This document shows positions 21,845 through 32,185 of a DNA stretch of 43,412 nt, in pieces. The notes under the pieces were generated by a model. The model ran no database searches, had not been told where the DNA came from, and worked only from the letters and a program-made list of their open reading frames with translations. Made by a program: the position numbers and the translations under genes. This DNA comes from Nemertoderma westbladi (taxonomy: Eukaryota > Xenacoelomorpha > Nemertodermatida > Nemertodermatidae), in NCBI GenBank assembly GCA_032718475.1, contig JAUCBJ010000047.1:1-43412 (forward strand). Direction: 5' to 3'. Numbering within the stretch: the stretch's first letter is position 1; each line of letters opens with the position of its first letter.

Positions 21845-22876
21845 ATGGCCTCAAAGCACGTGGACCAGGTTGTGGCAGATAATTTTGCAGATGACAGTGA
21901 CGAAGAATCTTTCTTCCAAGACATCGATCTGCTGCAACAGCACGGAATCAACGTACAAGACATTAAAAAGCTCAAACAATCCGGAATCTGCACCATTCGT
22001 GGCATACACATGACCACTCGGAAAAAACTGTGCCTCATTAAAGGCATATCCGAAGCAAAAATGGAAAAAATTAAGGAAGCCGCATCTAAACTGTCAAATA
22101 GCGGCTTCTGCACCGCACTGGAATACAACGTAAAACGTCAACAAGTCTTCCACATCTCCACAGGGAGCGGTGAGTTAGACAAACTCCTGGGAGGAGGGAT
22201 TGAGAGCCAAGCTATTACTGAGGTCTTTGGGGAGTTTCGAACCGGTAAGACGCAGCTGTCGCACACGTTGTGCGTGACGTCACAGCTCCCGGGTGCCGGT
22301 GACTACTCTGGGGGGAAGGTTGTGTTTATAGACACGGAGAACACCTTCCGACCGGATAGGCTGGTGGATATTGCGAACCGATTTAATCTTGACGCTGACG
22401 CCATGCTTGAGAACGTGCTGTACTCCCGGGCCTACACGAGCGAGCACCAATTCGAGTTGCTGGACTGCGTAGCCACTAAACTACACGAGGAGCCCGGGAT
22501 ATTTAAATTGGTGATCGTTGATTCCGTGATGGCTTTGTTTCGTGTTGATTTCTCAGGTCGGGGGGAGCTGGCGGATAGGCAGCAGAAGTTGGCGCAGTTG
22601 CTGAGTAGGTTGCAGAAGATCTCTGAAGAGTACAACGTCGCGGTTTTTATAACCAATCAGATGACAGCAGACCCGGGTGCTGCCCTCAGCTTCCAGGCCG
22701 ATCCAAAGAAGCCGATTGGTGGTCACATCTTGGCGCACGCGTCAACCGTTCGCGTTATGTTGCGTAAGGGCCGTGGGGAGGTGAGGATAGCTAAGATATA
22801 CGACAGTCCCAATCTCGCTGAGACTGAGGCCACCTTCGCTATAATGGCGGGGGGAGTGTCGGATGCGAAGGAGTAG
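21845..22876 (+). CDS. DMC1: Meiotic recombinase DMC1, intronless
   Basis: A complete 343-codon single exon. DMC1 is the meiosis-specific RecA/RAD51-family recombinase that coats resected DNA ends and drives strand exchange between homologues. Residues about 22-85 form the N-terminal helix-hairpin-helix domain with the DMC1-type start [15 protein letters not shown]. Walker A is GEFRTGKT (129-136) and Walker B is LVIVD (222-226). [24 protein letters not shown](D/E)RQQKL and the L2-loop region NQMTADPGA...[12 protein letters not shown] are all intact. The ending AGG(V/I)(S/G)DAKE matches animal DMC1, and the length matches the usual ~340 residues. The ATG is in an ACTATGG context. Animal DMC1 genes normally have many introns, so this is probably a retrocopy, yet it is undamaged. 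It lies on the plus strand inside minus-strand TIMP intron 1. A parental intron-bearing copy may exist elsewhere; RAD51 is excluded by the DMC1-type N-terminus and C-terminus. Confidence 0.95.
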   Translation: MASKHVDQVVADNFADDSDEESFFQDIDLLQQHGINVQDIKKLKQSGICTIRGIHMTTRKKLCLIKGISEAKMEKIKEAASKLSNSGFCTALEYNVKRQQVFHISTGSGELDKLLGGGIESQAITEVFGEFRTGKTQLSHTLCVTSQLPGAGDYSGGKVVFIDTENTFRPDRLVDIANRFNLDADAMLENVLYSRAYTSEHQFELLDCVATKLHEEPGIFKLVIVDSVMALFRVDFSGRGELADRQQKLAQLLSRLQKISEEYNVAVFITNQMTADPGAALSFQADPKKPIGGHILAHASTVRVMLRKGRGEVRIAKIYDSPNLAETEATFAIMAGGVSDAKE

Positions 22877-23009
22877 CCCCTCCTAACGATAGGAACTAGT
22901 AGCTCCTACTACTAGTGCTGGTGGAAAGTTTGGTTAACTCTATATTTAATTTTAGTGTAATTTATTGAAATTTTTATTTTATGGTAATTAATGTGTTTGT
23001 TTTCTGTTT

Positions 23010-23015
23010 ATTAAA
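23010..23015 (+). promoter_or_regulatory. Candidate polyadenylation signal ATTAAA for DMC1
   Basis: ATTAAA, the commonest variant signal, lies 134 bases past the DMC1 stop. No AATAAA is nearer. It falls well before TIMP exon 1, so the DMC1 transcript could end entirely inside the TIMP intron. Confidence 0.35.
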
Positions 23016-23244
23016 TCCTTATTTTGGTTATACAATGTTATCATATCATAAAGATACAATATCGTTCAATTAAAAAGGTATTATTCTCACTAATTAAGAT
23101 CTTATGCGACTTGCAATTGCAAATTGTAGACCAAGACCACAATACTTGGAATTTGTATTACACTCTATTATAATACTTTGAATTAAAAACAATTATAACT
23201 CATTAGCAATAATAAGTACGAGTAAGTATTAGCGTTTATCTTAC

Positions 23245-23380
23245 CTAATGGCGAGGTACAGTAGGCAACTTGTGGATGCGCAATTGGCGGACATTGGCAG
23301 GCGTAGCAGAGTCTGTTACTCAACCACAGCGCCATACAGAGCACACTAACTGCCTCCCTTCTGGTCCTCATGTACATCAT
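23245..23380 (-). CDS. TIMP: TIMP exon 1: tissue inhibitor of metalloproteinases, signal peptide and inhibitory N-terminus
   Basis: The gene reads exons 23245-23380, 18177-18319, 17724-17850, 17427-17551 and 16791-16991, 243 residues in all, with every junction GT-AG and phase-matched. TIMPs are secreted inhibitors of matrix metalloproteinases; the free N-terminal Cys chelates the catalytic zinc. Residues 1-27 form a signal peptide (basic start, hydrophobic core VSVLCMALWL, cleavage after CYA). The mature protein starts CQC, with Cys at mature positions 1, 3 and 14, followed by PLVV. The small residue after CQC usual in vertebrates is replaced by Pro-Pro. Three Met codons are clustered (23380, 23377, 23371) and any could start. 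Intron 1 (4.9 kb) holds DMC1 in antisense, so the two transcripts overlap. TIMP genes sit inside synapsin introns in flies and vertebrates; here synapsin exons lie 3 kb to the right on the opposite strand. Confidence 0.88.
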
Positions 23381-26300
23381 CCTGGTAGATCCAAGGTTCT
23401 TGATTTAATCCAATTGGGCCGATGGAAAATATACACAATAGAGAACTTCATTAACTAATTGCTTATTAAATTAAGATTGAGTATTAATTATATGAGACAT
23501 TGTAAATGTTACAAGCAATAGCTTCGTCTTTTTATGGTATCCCTACCGTAAAATTTTGTTGGGAATACCGCTTAAACGGTTCTTTTAAGTTTAACTTCTT
23601 CCATGTTACATACCAATCTAGCTCATCAACAAAAGGATAGCAAATATAGCGCTAAACGCCCATTGGTTGACAGTGCGGAGATGGTAACTTGCTATTGGTC
23701 AGTTGAGGTGGGGTTATTTATAATAGTTTCTTACTTGGCTGGAAAAATATGGTGGGAATGTTAGTTACAATGGGGAACCCCACCATACCTATGTATGTAT
23801 TTATATTCCACAGTGGGAGGCCTTACTAACTTAATATTCATTCATATTAATTATTACGTATTTTGGTTTTATACTGAACAATAATATTGCTTTAATGTTG
23901 CCGCCACAGGTTGGTCTAAATGCTCAACACATTAGTCCCATATTTATTACCAAAGAGGGTGTCTATTGACAATGGGCGGCGTACTTTGATGTCCCATATG
24001 AAAGTTTAGCCGACATATAATAGGCCCGCCCCTATAATTATTCATACCATTGAAGTATGGGCCCGATTAACTGGTAATTAGCACACGTGGGGTTAATTAC
24101 CGCATTGTCTTCAATGAGGAATTATTTTTTACAAACTTGAGTTGGCTGCAACTGCACTGCAAACCAAAGGGTCTATTCAGGTTTAGTTGTATATAATGTT
24201 AATATAGTAAACACTCATTCACACGTTCACCAAAACGTACACCCTTTGACCTTTTTAATATCTATACGACCTCTTATTGTACTCATTTTTTTGCACACCC
24301 ATTATTCGGCCAACATCGCAAGGTCGCCTCGGCAACGCAACTCAGACACAGTTCGCTGTCAGCCATGGAATTCGCGATTTCTTCTGTAACCAGAAATTTT
24401 AGTGAAAAACCTGATAGGTATAACTGAACCAATTTAAAATTCGGGAATTTCTCGGATTGAATTGAAAATATTTCCGAGACTATATTTCACTTTATTGTTT
24501 GGTTTGATTTTGAGTGATCCACATATTTTTCATTTTTATGTATGTTTTTAAAGCATGGTATATTTGAAACTTCATCCCTTTGTTTATTTATTATGTTGTT
24601 TCTACTGCACCATATGTGTATGTAAGTATGTTGTTCTGACTCAGTATCCAAATGGATTGAGTGGTATGTGTCCTTCTGTTACAACACAAATTCCACCTGT
24701 GGCACATGTCGTTCTTGAAACAAAGCGACATGCTGCTGTCAGGGGGTCCATCATATATGTCGTTTTAACTTTTCATATCTCGTAACGAGAAATACTCTGT
24801 AAATGTCGTTTTTACACAATAAATTTGAACATTTTCTGATTCTATTCTTTCTGATTCGACTGCAGCAAACCTAATTTTCTAAATTTTATGGTATATGTAG
24901 TTCTAATTCTTTACCGACGTTATCCATACATTCTGTATTTAAACACATTCAAAATGTATCTCTAATTCATTTATATACACTATGCAACAATGTGTATCAA
25001 CAATGTCCTGACAACTCGTGTCAGCTGAAGAAAAACGTATGTATATACGGTACCATTCATATATCTGTCTTTTCATTACCAATTGCTGAAACAGGGGAAA
25101 GGTACAAGTTCCAGAAGCGGTAGTAAAACTGTAAAGCTGGTCACCGATTTACAGATCTGATTCCGGACACAAGTTGTCCGGACATTAATAATTATTCGGA
25201 AGCGAGTTGTTTGTATCAATAAATTCATGTGTTCCCATTTACTCGTGAAATATGTTTTTGTGCTCTTACGATATACCATTTCAAATGTAACGTTTGTTTT
25301 ATTAAATGCCAGCTTCACAAGCACTGCCTGGTTTTTTTGTTTAGCGCGATATACTAACTGAAAATGCACATAATGACATAGATTCGTACACACACAAATA
25401 CCATATACTTTTAATTAATATTAAAATCTCATGATCGAACTTGGGGAGGTTTTAAAATACTACCGTCAAGGACTAGGGCAACCCGTTGAAAGATATAACC
25501 AACGATTGGTTATTATGTTAGGAATGAGAAGGGAATGCCTTATTCATTAATTTCTTCCTTCCATCACATATTATGATTATGAATCACGACCATATGGCGG
25601 TTGACTGCTTCCCAGGAATGTTTGTTATTAATTGGTTGTGTTGTTACTATGTTACTCATGATGTAACAACATAATGCTGCAAAAGTACCAGATGTACTAT
25701 AATTATATACCATATTCTCCTTTTGCTAAATACCAAATGCAAAAATAGTCTGGCAGATATATTTTTCATTGAACCTTGCTTGGGATTATAATAGTAAATG
25801 TTGTTTAAGATTGCTGTTTATGCAATGTTATGCTTTTGAATCTAATTTTAAAATTAATTACACTGTATAAAACATCAATATCTTTAAGATATAGCACACT
25901 TTATAACTTGAAGCAGGGCTGTTCCCATTGGAATAATAGTGAGAGAAAACGTTCTGGAAATCACCCTTGAAAATCGTATTGCTTTTGTATATAAAGTCAT
26001 CCGGTGTATATATAATTTGGTTACTTTAAGGAAAACCATCAAAGATGCCAGTTGTGCATCACTCGGATTATTGATGACAACAATATTACCGGAATCAGTT
26101 AAAGACATCTACTATAACATAACATATTTCTATGCAAGGTAAACGTTATAATATCTGCCAAACTAAATGGATGGAGATTTAATGAATTTATCTTCCAAAC
26201 AATCAATTGTTCGTTTAGGCCCGGTTCATACTAGCTAAATCGTCTAGCAACTAATTCGTTTAGACCCTAATGCAAGCAATCCTTGCACGTGTGACCGGGC

Positions 26301-26385
26301 CATTCAAGTCAATACATACTATCTGTTTTACACAAATATTTTCTGTCTAATTAACTAAATGTTTCTATATTTTACTATTTTGCAG
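23381..26385. other. TIMP 5' flank and synapsin intron sequence
   Basis: No exon of either gene is recognised. The stretch right of 23380 should contain the minus-strand TIMP promoter; I see no convincing TATA box in the right place. A short ATG frame at 24365 followed by a donor-like AG/GTATAA looks exon-like but resembles no synapsin start. Overlapping frames near 25884-26142 match nothing. The GGCCCGGT inverted-repeat element (26218-26301) lies at the right end. If synapsin spans TIMP, all of this is intron. Confidence 0.45.
26218..26301. mobile_element. 84-bp MITE-like remnant with GGCCCGGT inverted ends
   Basis: The left end GGCCCGGTTCATAC is the near-inverse of the right end GTGTGACCGGGCC. 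The short interior has no ORF. It lies 84 bases before a synapsin exon. No target duplication is visible, so a chance inverted repeat is possible. Confidence 0.45.
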
Positions 26386-26591
26386 TTAATCACACCAAAG
26401 TTTCCGATTGTAGTAAAGATTGGACATGCTAACGGTGGGGTAGGTAAGGTGAAGGTGAACACGCATCATGAGTTCCAGGACATCGCCAGTGTAGTGGCAG
26501 TAGCCAATACCTACTGCACAACTGAACCATTTATCGAAAGCAAATACGATATTCGTATCTTTAAGATCGGGGGATCCTACAAGGCTTTTAT
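26386..26591 (+). CDS. SYN: Synapsin, internal exon: ATP-grasp core of domain C, first exon seen
   Basis: Synapsins are synaptic-vesicle phosphoproteins that hold the reserve vesicle pool. Their domain C has an ATP-grasp fold. This exon, from acceptor TTTTGCAG to donor GTAAGT, codes for 68 residues plus two bases: [19 protein letters not shown], the DIASVVA segment, [12 protein letters not shown] and [10 protein letters not shown]. All align with the second half of domain C, including the Lys and Gly-rich loop that contact ATP. It joins the next exon by completing an ATG codon. The full gene model in view is 26386-26591, 27155-27335, 31620-31738, 32186-32724 and 39431-39606, every junction phase-consistent. 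Exons for domains A, B and the first half of C were not found in the window and probably lie further left, beyond TIMP. Confidence 0.93.
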
Positions 26592-26914
26592 GTAAGTTGT
26601 TATTTTAGTTGGGGTAAATTGCTATTATATTAGTTAGTTATATTAATTATTGCTGGTCTAATATTTTCCGGTGGAGAAAAGGATGACCTCTCACACAATA
26701 TAATATTGAAAAGTTGCCGCTTTAATCTGTAATTCCGTAGATATGATATTGTCACTCTAAAATACATCCTCCGACCTCGAATTTACATTATTGCATAAGA
26801 AATTTATTTGAACAAATTTATTTCCGGTATACCAAATCATTTTGCACCTCTCAGCACAACACCTACATTTTCATATGATAGTTGCAAAAATTGATCGCAG
26901 GTAAAAAAAAACAG

Positions 26915-27090
26915 TGCTCTCCTGCGCAAACTGGCCGCAAGTGAAATATAGTTTCGATTATTGTTTTGGTTAAAAAAAACACTTCAACTGTAAATTTATC
27001 CTTTCCCTTAATGTTTAAAAATAGAGTGAATTACTTTTTGAGAACACATAGTTGGTGTTTGTGGTCATTTTGCGACATTAACTCACAATT
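26915..27090 (+). repeat. Dispersed repeat family, copy 2, in a synapsin intron
   Basis: Matches 13485-13665: CCGCAAGTGAAAT, TTATTGTTTTGGTTA, ACTGTAAATTTATCCTTTCC and GTGGTCATTTTGCG in the same order and spacing. It ends about 65 bases before the next synapsin acceptor, so a mobile sequence sits close to the splice site. Confidence 0.7.
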
Positions 27091-27154
27091 TTATGTAAAC
27101 CGCCATCACCATTATTTTTCACTTCGCTACCAATATTCACTACACATATTATAG

Positions 27155-27335
27155 GAGGACTAGCGTGTCACCAGGTAACTGGAAAGCCAACACGGGATCG
27201 GCTATGCTCGAACAAATACAAATGACGGACCAGTACTACTTCTGGGTCAACGAAGTTTCTAAACTTTTTGGCGGACTCGATATTTGCGGAGTTTCTGCGC
27301 TCAAAGGTCGCGATGGCCGCGACTATATTATTGAG
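27155..27335 (+). CDS. SYN: Synapsin, internal exon: domain C end
   Basis: Acceptor ATTATAG and donor GTTAGT bound 181 bp. The codons give [20 protein letters not shown], then [20 protein letters not shown] and [10 protein letters not shown], which are landmarks of synapsin domain C (the [13 protein letters not shown] and GLDIC blocks). It enters in phase 2 and leaves in phase 0, exactly between IIE and the next exon, where vertebrate synapsins also have a junction. Confidence 0.94.
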
Positions 27336-27744
27336 GTTAGTTGTATTTACATGTCTTTTAAAGACCATTTCTGATACTTGGCGTATTTTATATGAAGATT
27401 GGGGGATATGGAAGAGTGGGAAGATGGTATATACTCAACGGGAATAGCGGCTAGGTTGGTTCCTCTTTCAGTGCCATTAGTAGGCCTACTTTGTCGTAGG
27501 ATTAGTCGCTTGTTGATTTCTATACAAACGGTTAGCGATAATTCCCCGTCCCAAGTATTGCTGATTGTCCGACCAGGGAACGTAACACAAACCTCTTTCT
27601 GTAACAGAGTGGGTTTAGTGAAGGACCAGGTTATAGATTTCCTAGGTGGGAGAAACCTAAACAATAAACGATAGTTATGAATTTATGCCTTAATATTTTT
27701 AAGGTCAAAAAGATAAAAATCTAGTGACAGAAATTGTAAATTGA

Positions 27745-27750
27745 TTTATT
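27745..27750 (-). promoter_or_regulatory. Polyadenylation signal AATAAA for CFAP58
   Basis: A minus-strand AATAAA lies 32 bases past the CFAP58 stop codon. The transcript would have a very short 3' UTR ending within the synapsin intron, before the synapsin exon at 27335. Confidence 0.55.
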
Positions 27751-27782
27751 CTATCTAAGTACATTAATTAAATATAAATTGG

Positions 27783-30530
27783 TTATATCTTTTCGTTTGC
27801 CACTGTAATTTCCCCCTCCTGCTGGTACTTTGCTTTGTCGATGGCTTGAACACGCCGCACCTCCGCCGGTTGTGTCAGACTGTAACCGCCACCTACATAA
27901 CGCCGGGACCCGGTTCGCTGAATCAACAACTCTTTGTGAGGAATAGAGTTATAACTGATGGCATCCTTTTTCAATTTGATATCGTAAAACTTTTTTTTGA
28001 CAAGATTGAGTTTGTGAGACATTTCATTATTACGTGTATCACTTTTCTGTAAAGTCGTTTCGCACATCTGTAATTCTGCTGCCAAAGCCTTTATATGACC
28101 GTTCTTCTTTCTCATTTTCATCTGGTGTTCTCTTAATATGTTCTCTTTTTGTGGTATTTTTGCAAGAACCTGTTGCAAACCCGCTATCATTGTATCCTTT
28201 TCCTGTAAATATATTTCTAATCGGAGAACATCATCGGTTTTTTTGATCAATCTCTTTTGGAGTCTGCTAGTTTTTTTTATTTGCTCGTAAGTTGACGGAT
28301 CTGCTCCTTTTAGTTTCCTCCATCGGTGGAGGTTTAATGGATCCTTTAGAGCTTGCTCCATCGCTCCACATCTTCTGCGTTCATTCAATAATTCCACCTG
28401 CCCTTGCCTCACCTCCAATCTGAGGTTGTCAGCTTTAACCATGTCCTTTTCGGCGATGGATTTTTCTATTCGTAGTTTCTTGATCTCGACCTTCAACAAA
28501 CGAATATCTTCTAACCGCGTCTTGTAATCTATTTCCCCTGTATCCATAATTTTTTGTTGCAGTTTGACTTTCTCATGGAATAAAGCTATGGCCTCGTTTT
28601 GACGTATTAACTTTGTTCCCAATAAATCTCTTTCTGACATTAATTTGTCTAGTTCAGCCTTTCGACTTACTGAATCCCGCTTTAAAGATTCTATAATTGA
28701 CATAAGTTCATTTTTCTCGATATCTTTGTCCTGCAGGGCGAGTTTCCGTTCTTCAGATTGGTTTGTGATTCTCTGCAGTTCTCTACGTATCGCTTCTTTC
28801 TCATTTTCAATTCTGTGCAATTCTTTGCTCTCATTCTCCAATGCGTTCTCTTGTGCGATAACTTCTTCTTTCAACTGGTCGATTTGATGGTCCATGGAAT
28901 TTAACTTACGTTCGTGTTCCGTTATCACATCTTTCGCCGCTATTAGGTTTTTATTGTATAGGTTTCTATCCTGTCTGACGTCTTCATACAACTTTTCCTG
29001 AACCCTAAATTTCGCGTCTGCTTCTGCTAATTTCTTATTGTAATCGCTAATCTGATTTTCTTTAATTTTTATATTTTCCGTATACTTAAGTAACTTTTGA
29101 TTAATTTCGTTATAATCATTTCGACAATTGTTTCTTTCGTTCTCAAGTTTTAGCATTATTTTGGCCTCTTTTTGTGCTTGTGTAATGTGGTTTTTAATTT
29201 CTGTTTCCAAATTCTTTGTTGTTGATTCAATTAGCTTTCTAATTCCCGTTTGTTTTTCCACTTCATTCGTTAGATTTAGTATAGTTTTTGTTAGCGTGTC
29301 CCGCTCTTTAATAAGATCATGAGTTAATTTCTTTTCATCCTCAACTTCTTTTCTTATAAATTCTTCTGTCTTTTTATTACTTGTATTCAAAGCTTTGAGA
29401 CGTTCCGTTTCATTTTCAAGATTTTCCTTGTCCTCTTCTAAACAAGTCACTCTTCGCAATGCACTATCTCTCTCTTTTACCACTTTTTGGTTCTCTTGAT
29501 TTAGTCTATGTATGACATCGTCTTTAACTTTTAAACTGGCTGCTTTCACGTTATTTTCAGAGTTCAATGCGTCGTTTATGATCAACTGATTTTCATATTC
29601 AACGTTTTGTTTGGTGTATCTGTTACTCAAAACCTCTAATTCTCTGGTAACTTTCTCCAGGTTGAATTTCGTTTCCCTGTAAAGTTGCTCCATCTTGGAT
29701 AATTCAGATATATTCTTCTCGTTTTGAATTTTAGTTTCTTTCAAATCTCTCGAGGTTGTCTCAACCACTTGTTTCGACTGTTTTAAATCATTCTCACATT
29801 TTTCCCTCCGTCGTTTTTCCCTTAGAAATTCGTTAAACTTACCCTGCACTTCGTGTTTTAATTCACCGATGTCAAACTCATGCTCCTCATTTATCGCCTG
29901 CAGTGTTGTTTGCTCAGTCTTAGCTAATGCTAACAGATTCGTGTACTTCTCCACACTGTCGTTGAGGGAGGCATTCTCCAAAACTAATTCGTCAGTCTTT
30001 TGTTGAAATTTGTTAATATCTTCGGAGGCTGCTTCCGATAGTTTCCCCCCTTTATCAACAACAGTTCTGAGACGATGTATCTCGAGTTTCATGTTATTCA
30101 CAGATTCCTTGGCTTGCATCTCCTTTTCGTTTGCGGCGTCTACCATCTTCCACGCATTCTGGATTTCTTTCTTCAATATCAACACTGTATCTCGATCTTT
30201 ATCAGATAGCATCTGGATGGTTTTCATCTTAATAGTGTTCGCAATGATATCACCATTAAGCTCTTTACATTTCTCAAGAACTGTACGTTCTGATTTGTGA
30301 CTTTTCTTTAAAGCCTTTAAAAGTTTCTCATATTCAACTTTGTATTTTTCGACTCCCTTCTCACTCATCAAAGAATGAAGAACATCTTCAAATTCCCGTT
30401 CGAGATTTTGTGTAACTTCATCAGCGACTTCTACAGGCAGATTGTCTGTATCTTCCGCAATAACCTCTAATTTTTCTTTGCTAACCACTTTGGCGTCGTC
30501 GCTCAGACTATTCTTTATGTAGTTATTCAT
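27783..30530 (-). CDS. CFAP58: Cilia- and flagella-associated protein CFAP58 (CCDC147), intronless
   Basis: A complete 915-codon single exon on the minus strand, wholly inside a plus-strand synapsin intron. CFAP58 is a long coiled-coil protein of motile cilia and the sperm flagellum, needed for sperm tail structure. Nearly all of residues ~45-850 show heptad-rich coiled coil (Glu/Lys/Leu). Family landmarks are EYEKLLKALKKSHKSE near residue 65, NLYNKNLIAAKD mid-protein, SERDLLGTKLIRQNE, the PLNLHRWRKL motif at about 731-740, and a C-terminal RRYVGGGYSL tail at about 877. Vertebrate members are about 870 residues, so this is full length with a short extra tail. The vertebrate gene has many introns and this has none, suggesting retroposition. 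Start: first ATG of the frame at 30530. Confidence 0.93.
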   Translation of the reverse strand: MNNYIKNSLSDDAKVVSKEKLEVIAEDTDNLPVEVADEVTQNLEREFEDVLHSLMSEKGVEKYKVEYEKLLKALKKSHKSERTVLEKCKELNGDIIANTIKMKTIQMLSDKDRDTVLILKKEIQNAWKMVDAANEKEMQAKESVNNMKLEIHRLRTVVDKGGKLSEAASEDINKFQQKTDELVLENASLNDSVEKYTNLLALAKTEQTTLQAINEEHEFDIGELKHEVQGKFNEFLREKRRREKCENDLKQSKQVVETTSRDLKETKIQNEKNISELSKMEQLYRETKFNLEKVTRELEVLSNRYTKQNVEYENQLIINDALNSENNVKAASLKVKDDVIHRLNQENQKVVKERDSALRRVTCLEEDKENLENETERLKALNTSNKKTEEFIRKEVEDEKKLTHDLIKERDTLTKTILNLTNEVEKQTGIRKLIESTTKNLETEIKNHITQAQKEAKIMLKLENERNNCRNDYNEINQKLLKYTENIKIKENQISDYNKKLAEADAKFRVQEKLYEDVRQDRNLYNKNLIAAKDVITEHERKLNSMDHQIDQLKEEVIAQENALENESKELHRIENEKEAIRRELQRITNQSEERKLALQDKDIEKNELMSIIESLKRDSVSRKAELDKLMSERDLLGTKLIRQNEAIALFHEKVKLQQKIMDTGEIDYKTRLEDIRLLKVEIKKLRIEKSIAEKDMVKADNLRLEVRQGQVELLNERRRCGAMEQALKDPLNLHRWRKLKGADPSTYEQIKKTSRLQKRLIKKTDDVLRLEIYLQEKDTMIAGLQQVLAKIPQKENILREHQMKMRKKNGHIKALAAELQMCETTLQKSDTRNNEMSHKLNLVKKKFYDIKLKKDAISYNSIPHKELLIQRTGSRRYVGGGYSLTQPAEVRRVQAIDKAKYQQEGEITVANEKI

Positions 30531-31619
30531 TGTGAACTACAATCTTTTTTATATCGGCAAAAACACTGAACTATTTTGTCTCTATATGATATCCAAATTA
30601 ATTAATTAAGAAAATTAATAATTTAACAATTAATATTTATGTTATATATTTCACGTTTACTTAGTCACATGCGCCTTGTGTATTTATCATTTAATAATGG
30701 TTTTCACTTCACTTACTCCACCTATTTACAGTTATCCCATTGCCCAATTAGAGGTGAACAAATTAGTCTATTGGAATAAATAATTCTATTTATATACTTG
30801 TGTAAAATAGCACTTTACAATGTGGTGATTCGAATGGTTTGATATGTCAGCGAATGTCGGTGAATTATACATATAGATACCCAAATAGGCCAAAACACTG
30901 TAAAGTACTTTGCATCAATTGTAGTAGATTTATTCCTGAATTGTAACATTATAAAACGTTCTGATTGCTGATAAAAAATGGCATATGAAACTTTTGTTGT
31001 GAAAAAATGGTGAAACATTTTTTTTGGTGGAGTTTGAAGGTACTAGTGTGTTATCTGTCTAGAACAATAATTAGTTGTCCAAGAACAATAATTAGTTGTC
31101 CAAGAACAAGAATTAGTTAGTTCAAATGCACAAAATGACTAGCTAGATTATGTAGTGCAAAATATTATTTTAATATTATTTACCGTACAGTTGTAAAGTA
31201 AATGTAATTAATTGAAAAAAGATGATATGAATTTCATTATATTTTCCCAAACAATATTTAAAAGTGCTTTTAATATTTAACAGATTTGTATTTCCCTTTC
31301 GTTATTTACCCACCAGTTAACCCGAAACTGTTTGGTTTACATTGAAAATTTTAGGCGGGTAAATTTCGGATTCATATTGATGTAGATAACGAAATAGTGT
31401 CTTTATTACTAAAAATGTATTAATTAATATTCTAGAAGTATAATTAATATTCATAAATAGTGGCCAAGGAGCCGCTATAAATAATACCCCCCCCCCCCCC
31501 CCCCCTTCTCATCCTGCGGCCACGAAGTCACTTGTGGCGTATGTCTTTATATATAGAGACAAAAATAACCAAATTAAAAATGAAATACAAATAAAAAATT
31601 GTATATTTTTGTGATTTAG
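30531..31619. other. Synapsin intron between CFAP58 and the next exon
   Basis: This is the CFAP58 5' flank on the minus strand and synapsin intron on the plus strand. No exon is seen. It contains a short repeat of (G/C)AAGAACAATAATTAGTTGTCC (two or three copies, about 31060-31110) and a C19 tract (31487-31505). Confidence 0.5.
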
Positions 31620-31738
31620 GCGAGTGACTGTTCGTTGCCATTAATGGGAGATAAACAGGAGGAAGATAAACGACTGATTGCCGAGATGGTAATGATTCGA
31701 ATGCAACAGGAATGGAAACCTCCGGCTCAACCTCACCA
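31620..31738 (+). CDS. SYN: Synapsin, internal exon: end of domain C
   Basis: Acceptor TGATTTAG and donor GTTAGT bound 119 bp. The codons give ASDCSLPLMGDKQEEDKRLI, then AEMVMIRMQQ and a Pro-rich exit. This matches the family's (M/V)-x-S-(S/C)-(M/L)PL(I/M)G(E/D)-x(2)-EEDR-LIA helix that closes domain C. Entry is in phase 0; it exits after two bases of a Gln codon, which the next exon completes. Confidence 0.92.
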
Positions 31739-31794
31739 GTTAGTCTAACTTTATATTTATTATACATAATTTTATGTCCTGGAATATAGGATGG

Positions 31795-31910
31795 AACATA
31801 TATACACCATGTCCCGTAATACATACGTAATGTATAGTGTCATTTTCTGATGACACGGACCCCCCCCCCCCAGATTTTTCTACAAATATATATTGCTTGA
31901 AATTTGAAAC
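31795..31910 (+). repeat. C-tract repeat family, copy A
   Basis: It shares with copies B (34680-34875) and C (35690-36065, inverted) the order TATACACCATGTCC, a spacer, a run of C, TTTTTCTACAAAT and TTGAAATTTGAAAC. The C run is 12 bases here. A possible tail with GCTGAGATATA and ATTACGTAACTATTC lies at 32103-32165. It sits in the intron between two synapsin exons. Confidence 0.65.
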
Positions 31911-32185
31911 TCAACTAGTTCACCTCACCGTGGTTGTTACCATGAAGCCGGAATTTTCGATTTCGCTTTTAAATTTTATTTATAAGCGTTTTAAAAAAGT
32001 GTCTTTTGCGAAATCGCACCATCCGTATCGTGGCCATTCTTCGCAAAGCTTGCGTTGCAAGGATTCCAAATATGTAGCAATATCTGAATTTCGTTGAGAA
32101 ACAGCTGAGATATAGGAGTTCCTAATCACACTATTACGTAACTATTCATACATAAACAAATTATTGCAATTAATTTATATTTTAG

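Noticed and set aside
23690-23725. ATTGG and TATAAAT-like motifs as a TIMP promoter
   Set aside because: On the minus strand their order is wrong (the CCAAT motif lies downstream of the TATA-like motif), and they are more than 300 bases from the start codon.
24365-24416. Short ATG frame followed by a donor-like GT, considered as synapsin exon 1
   Set aside because: The ~17 residues do not resemble the conserved synapsin start, and no downstream exon for domain B or early domain C was found to follow it.
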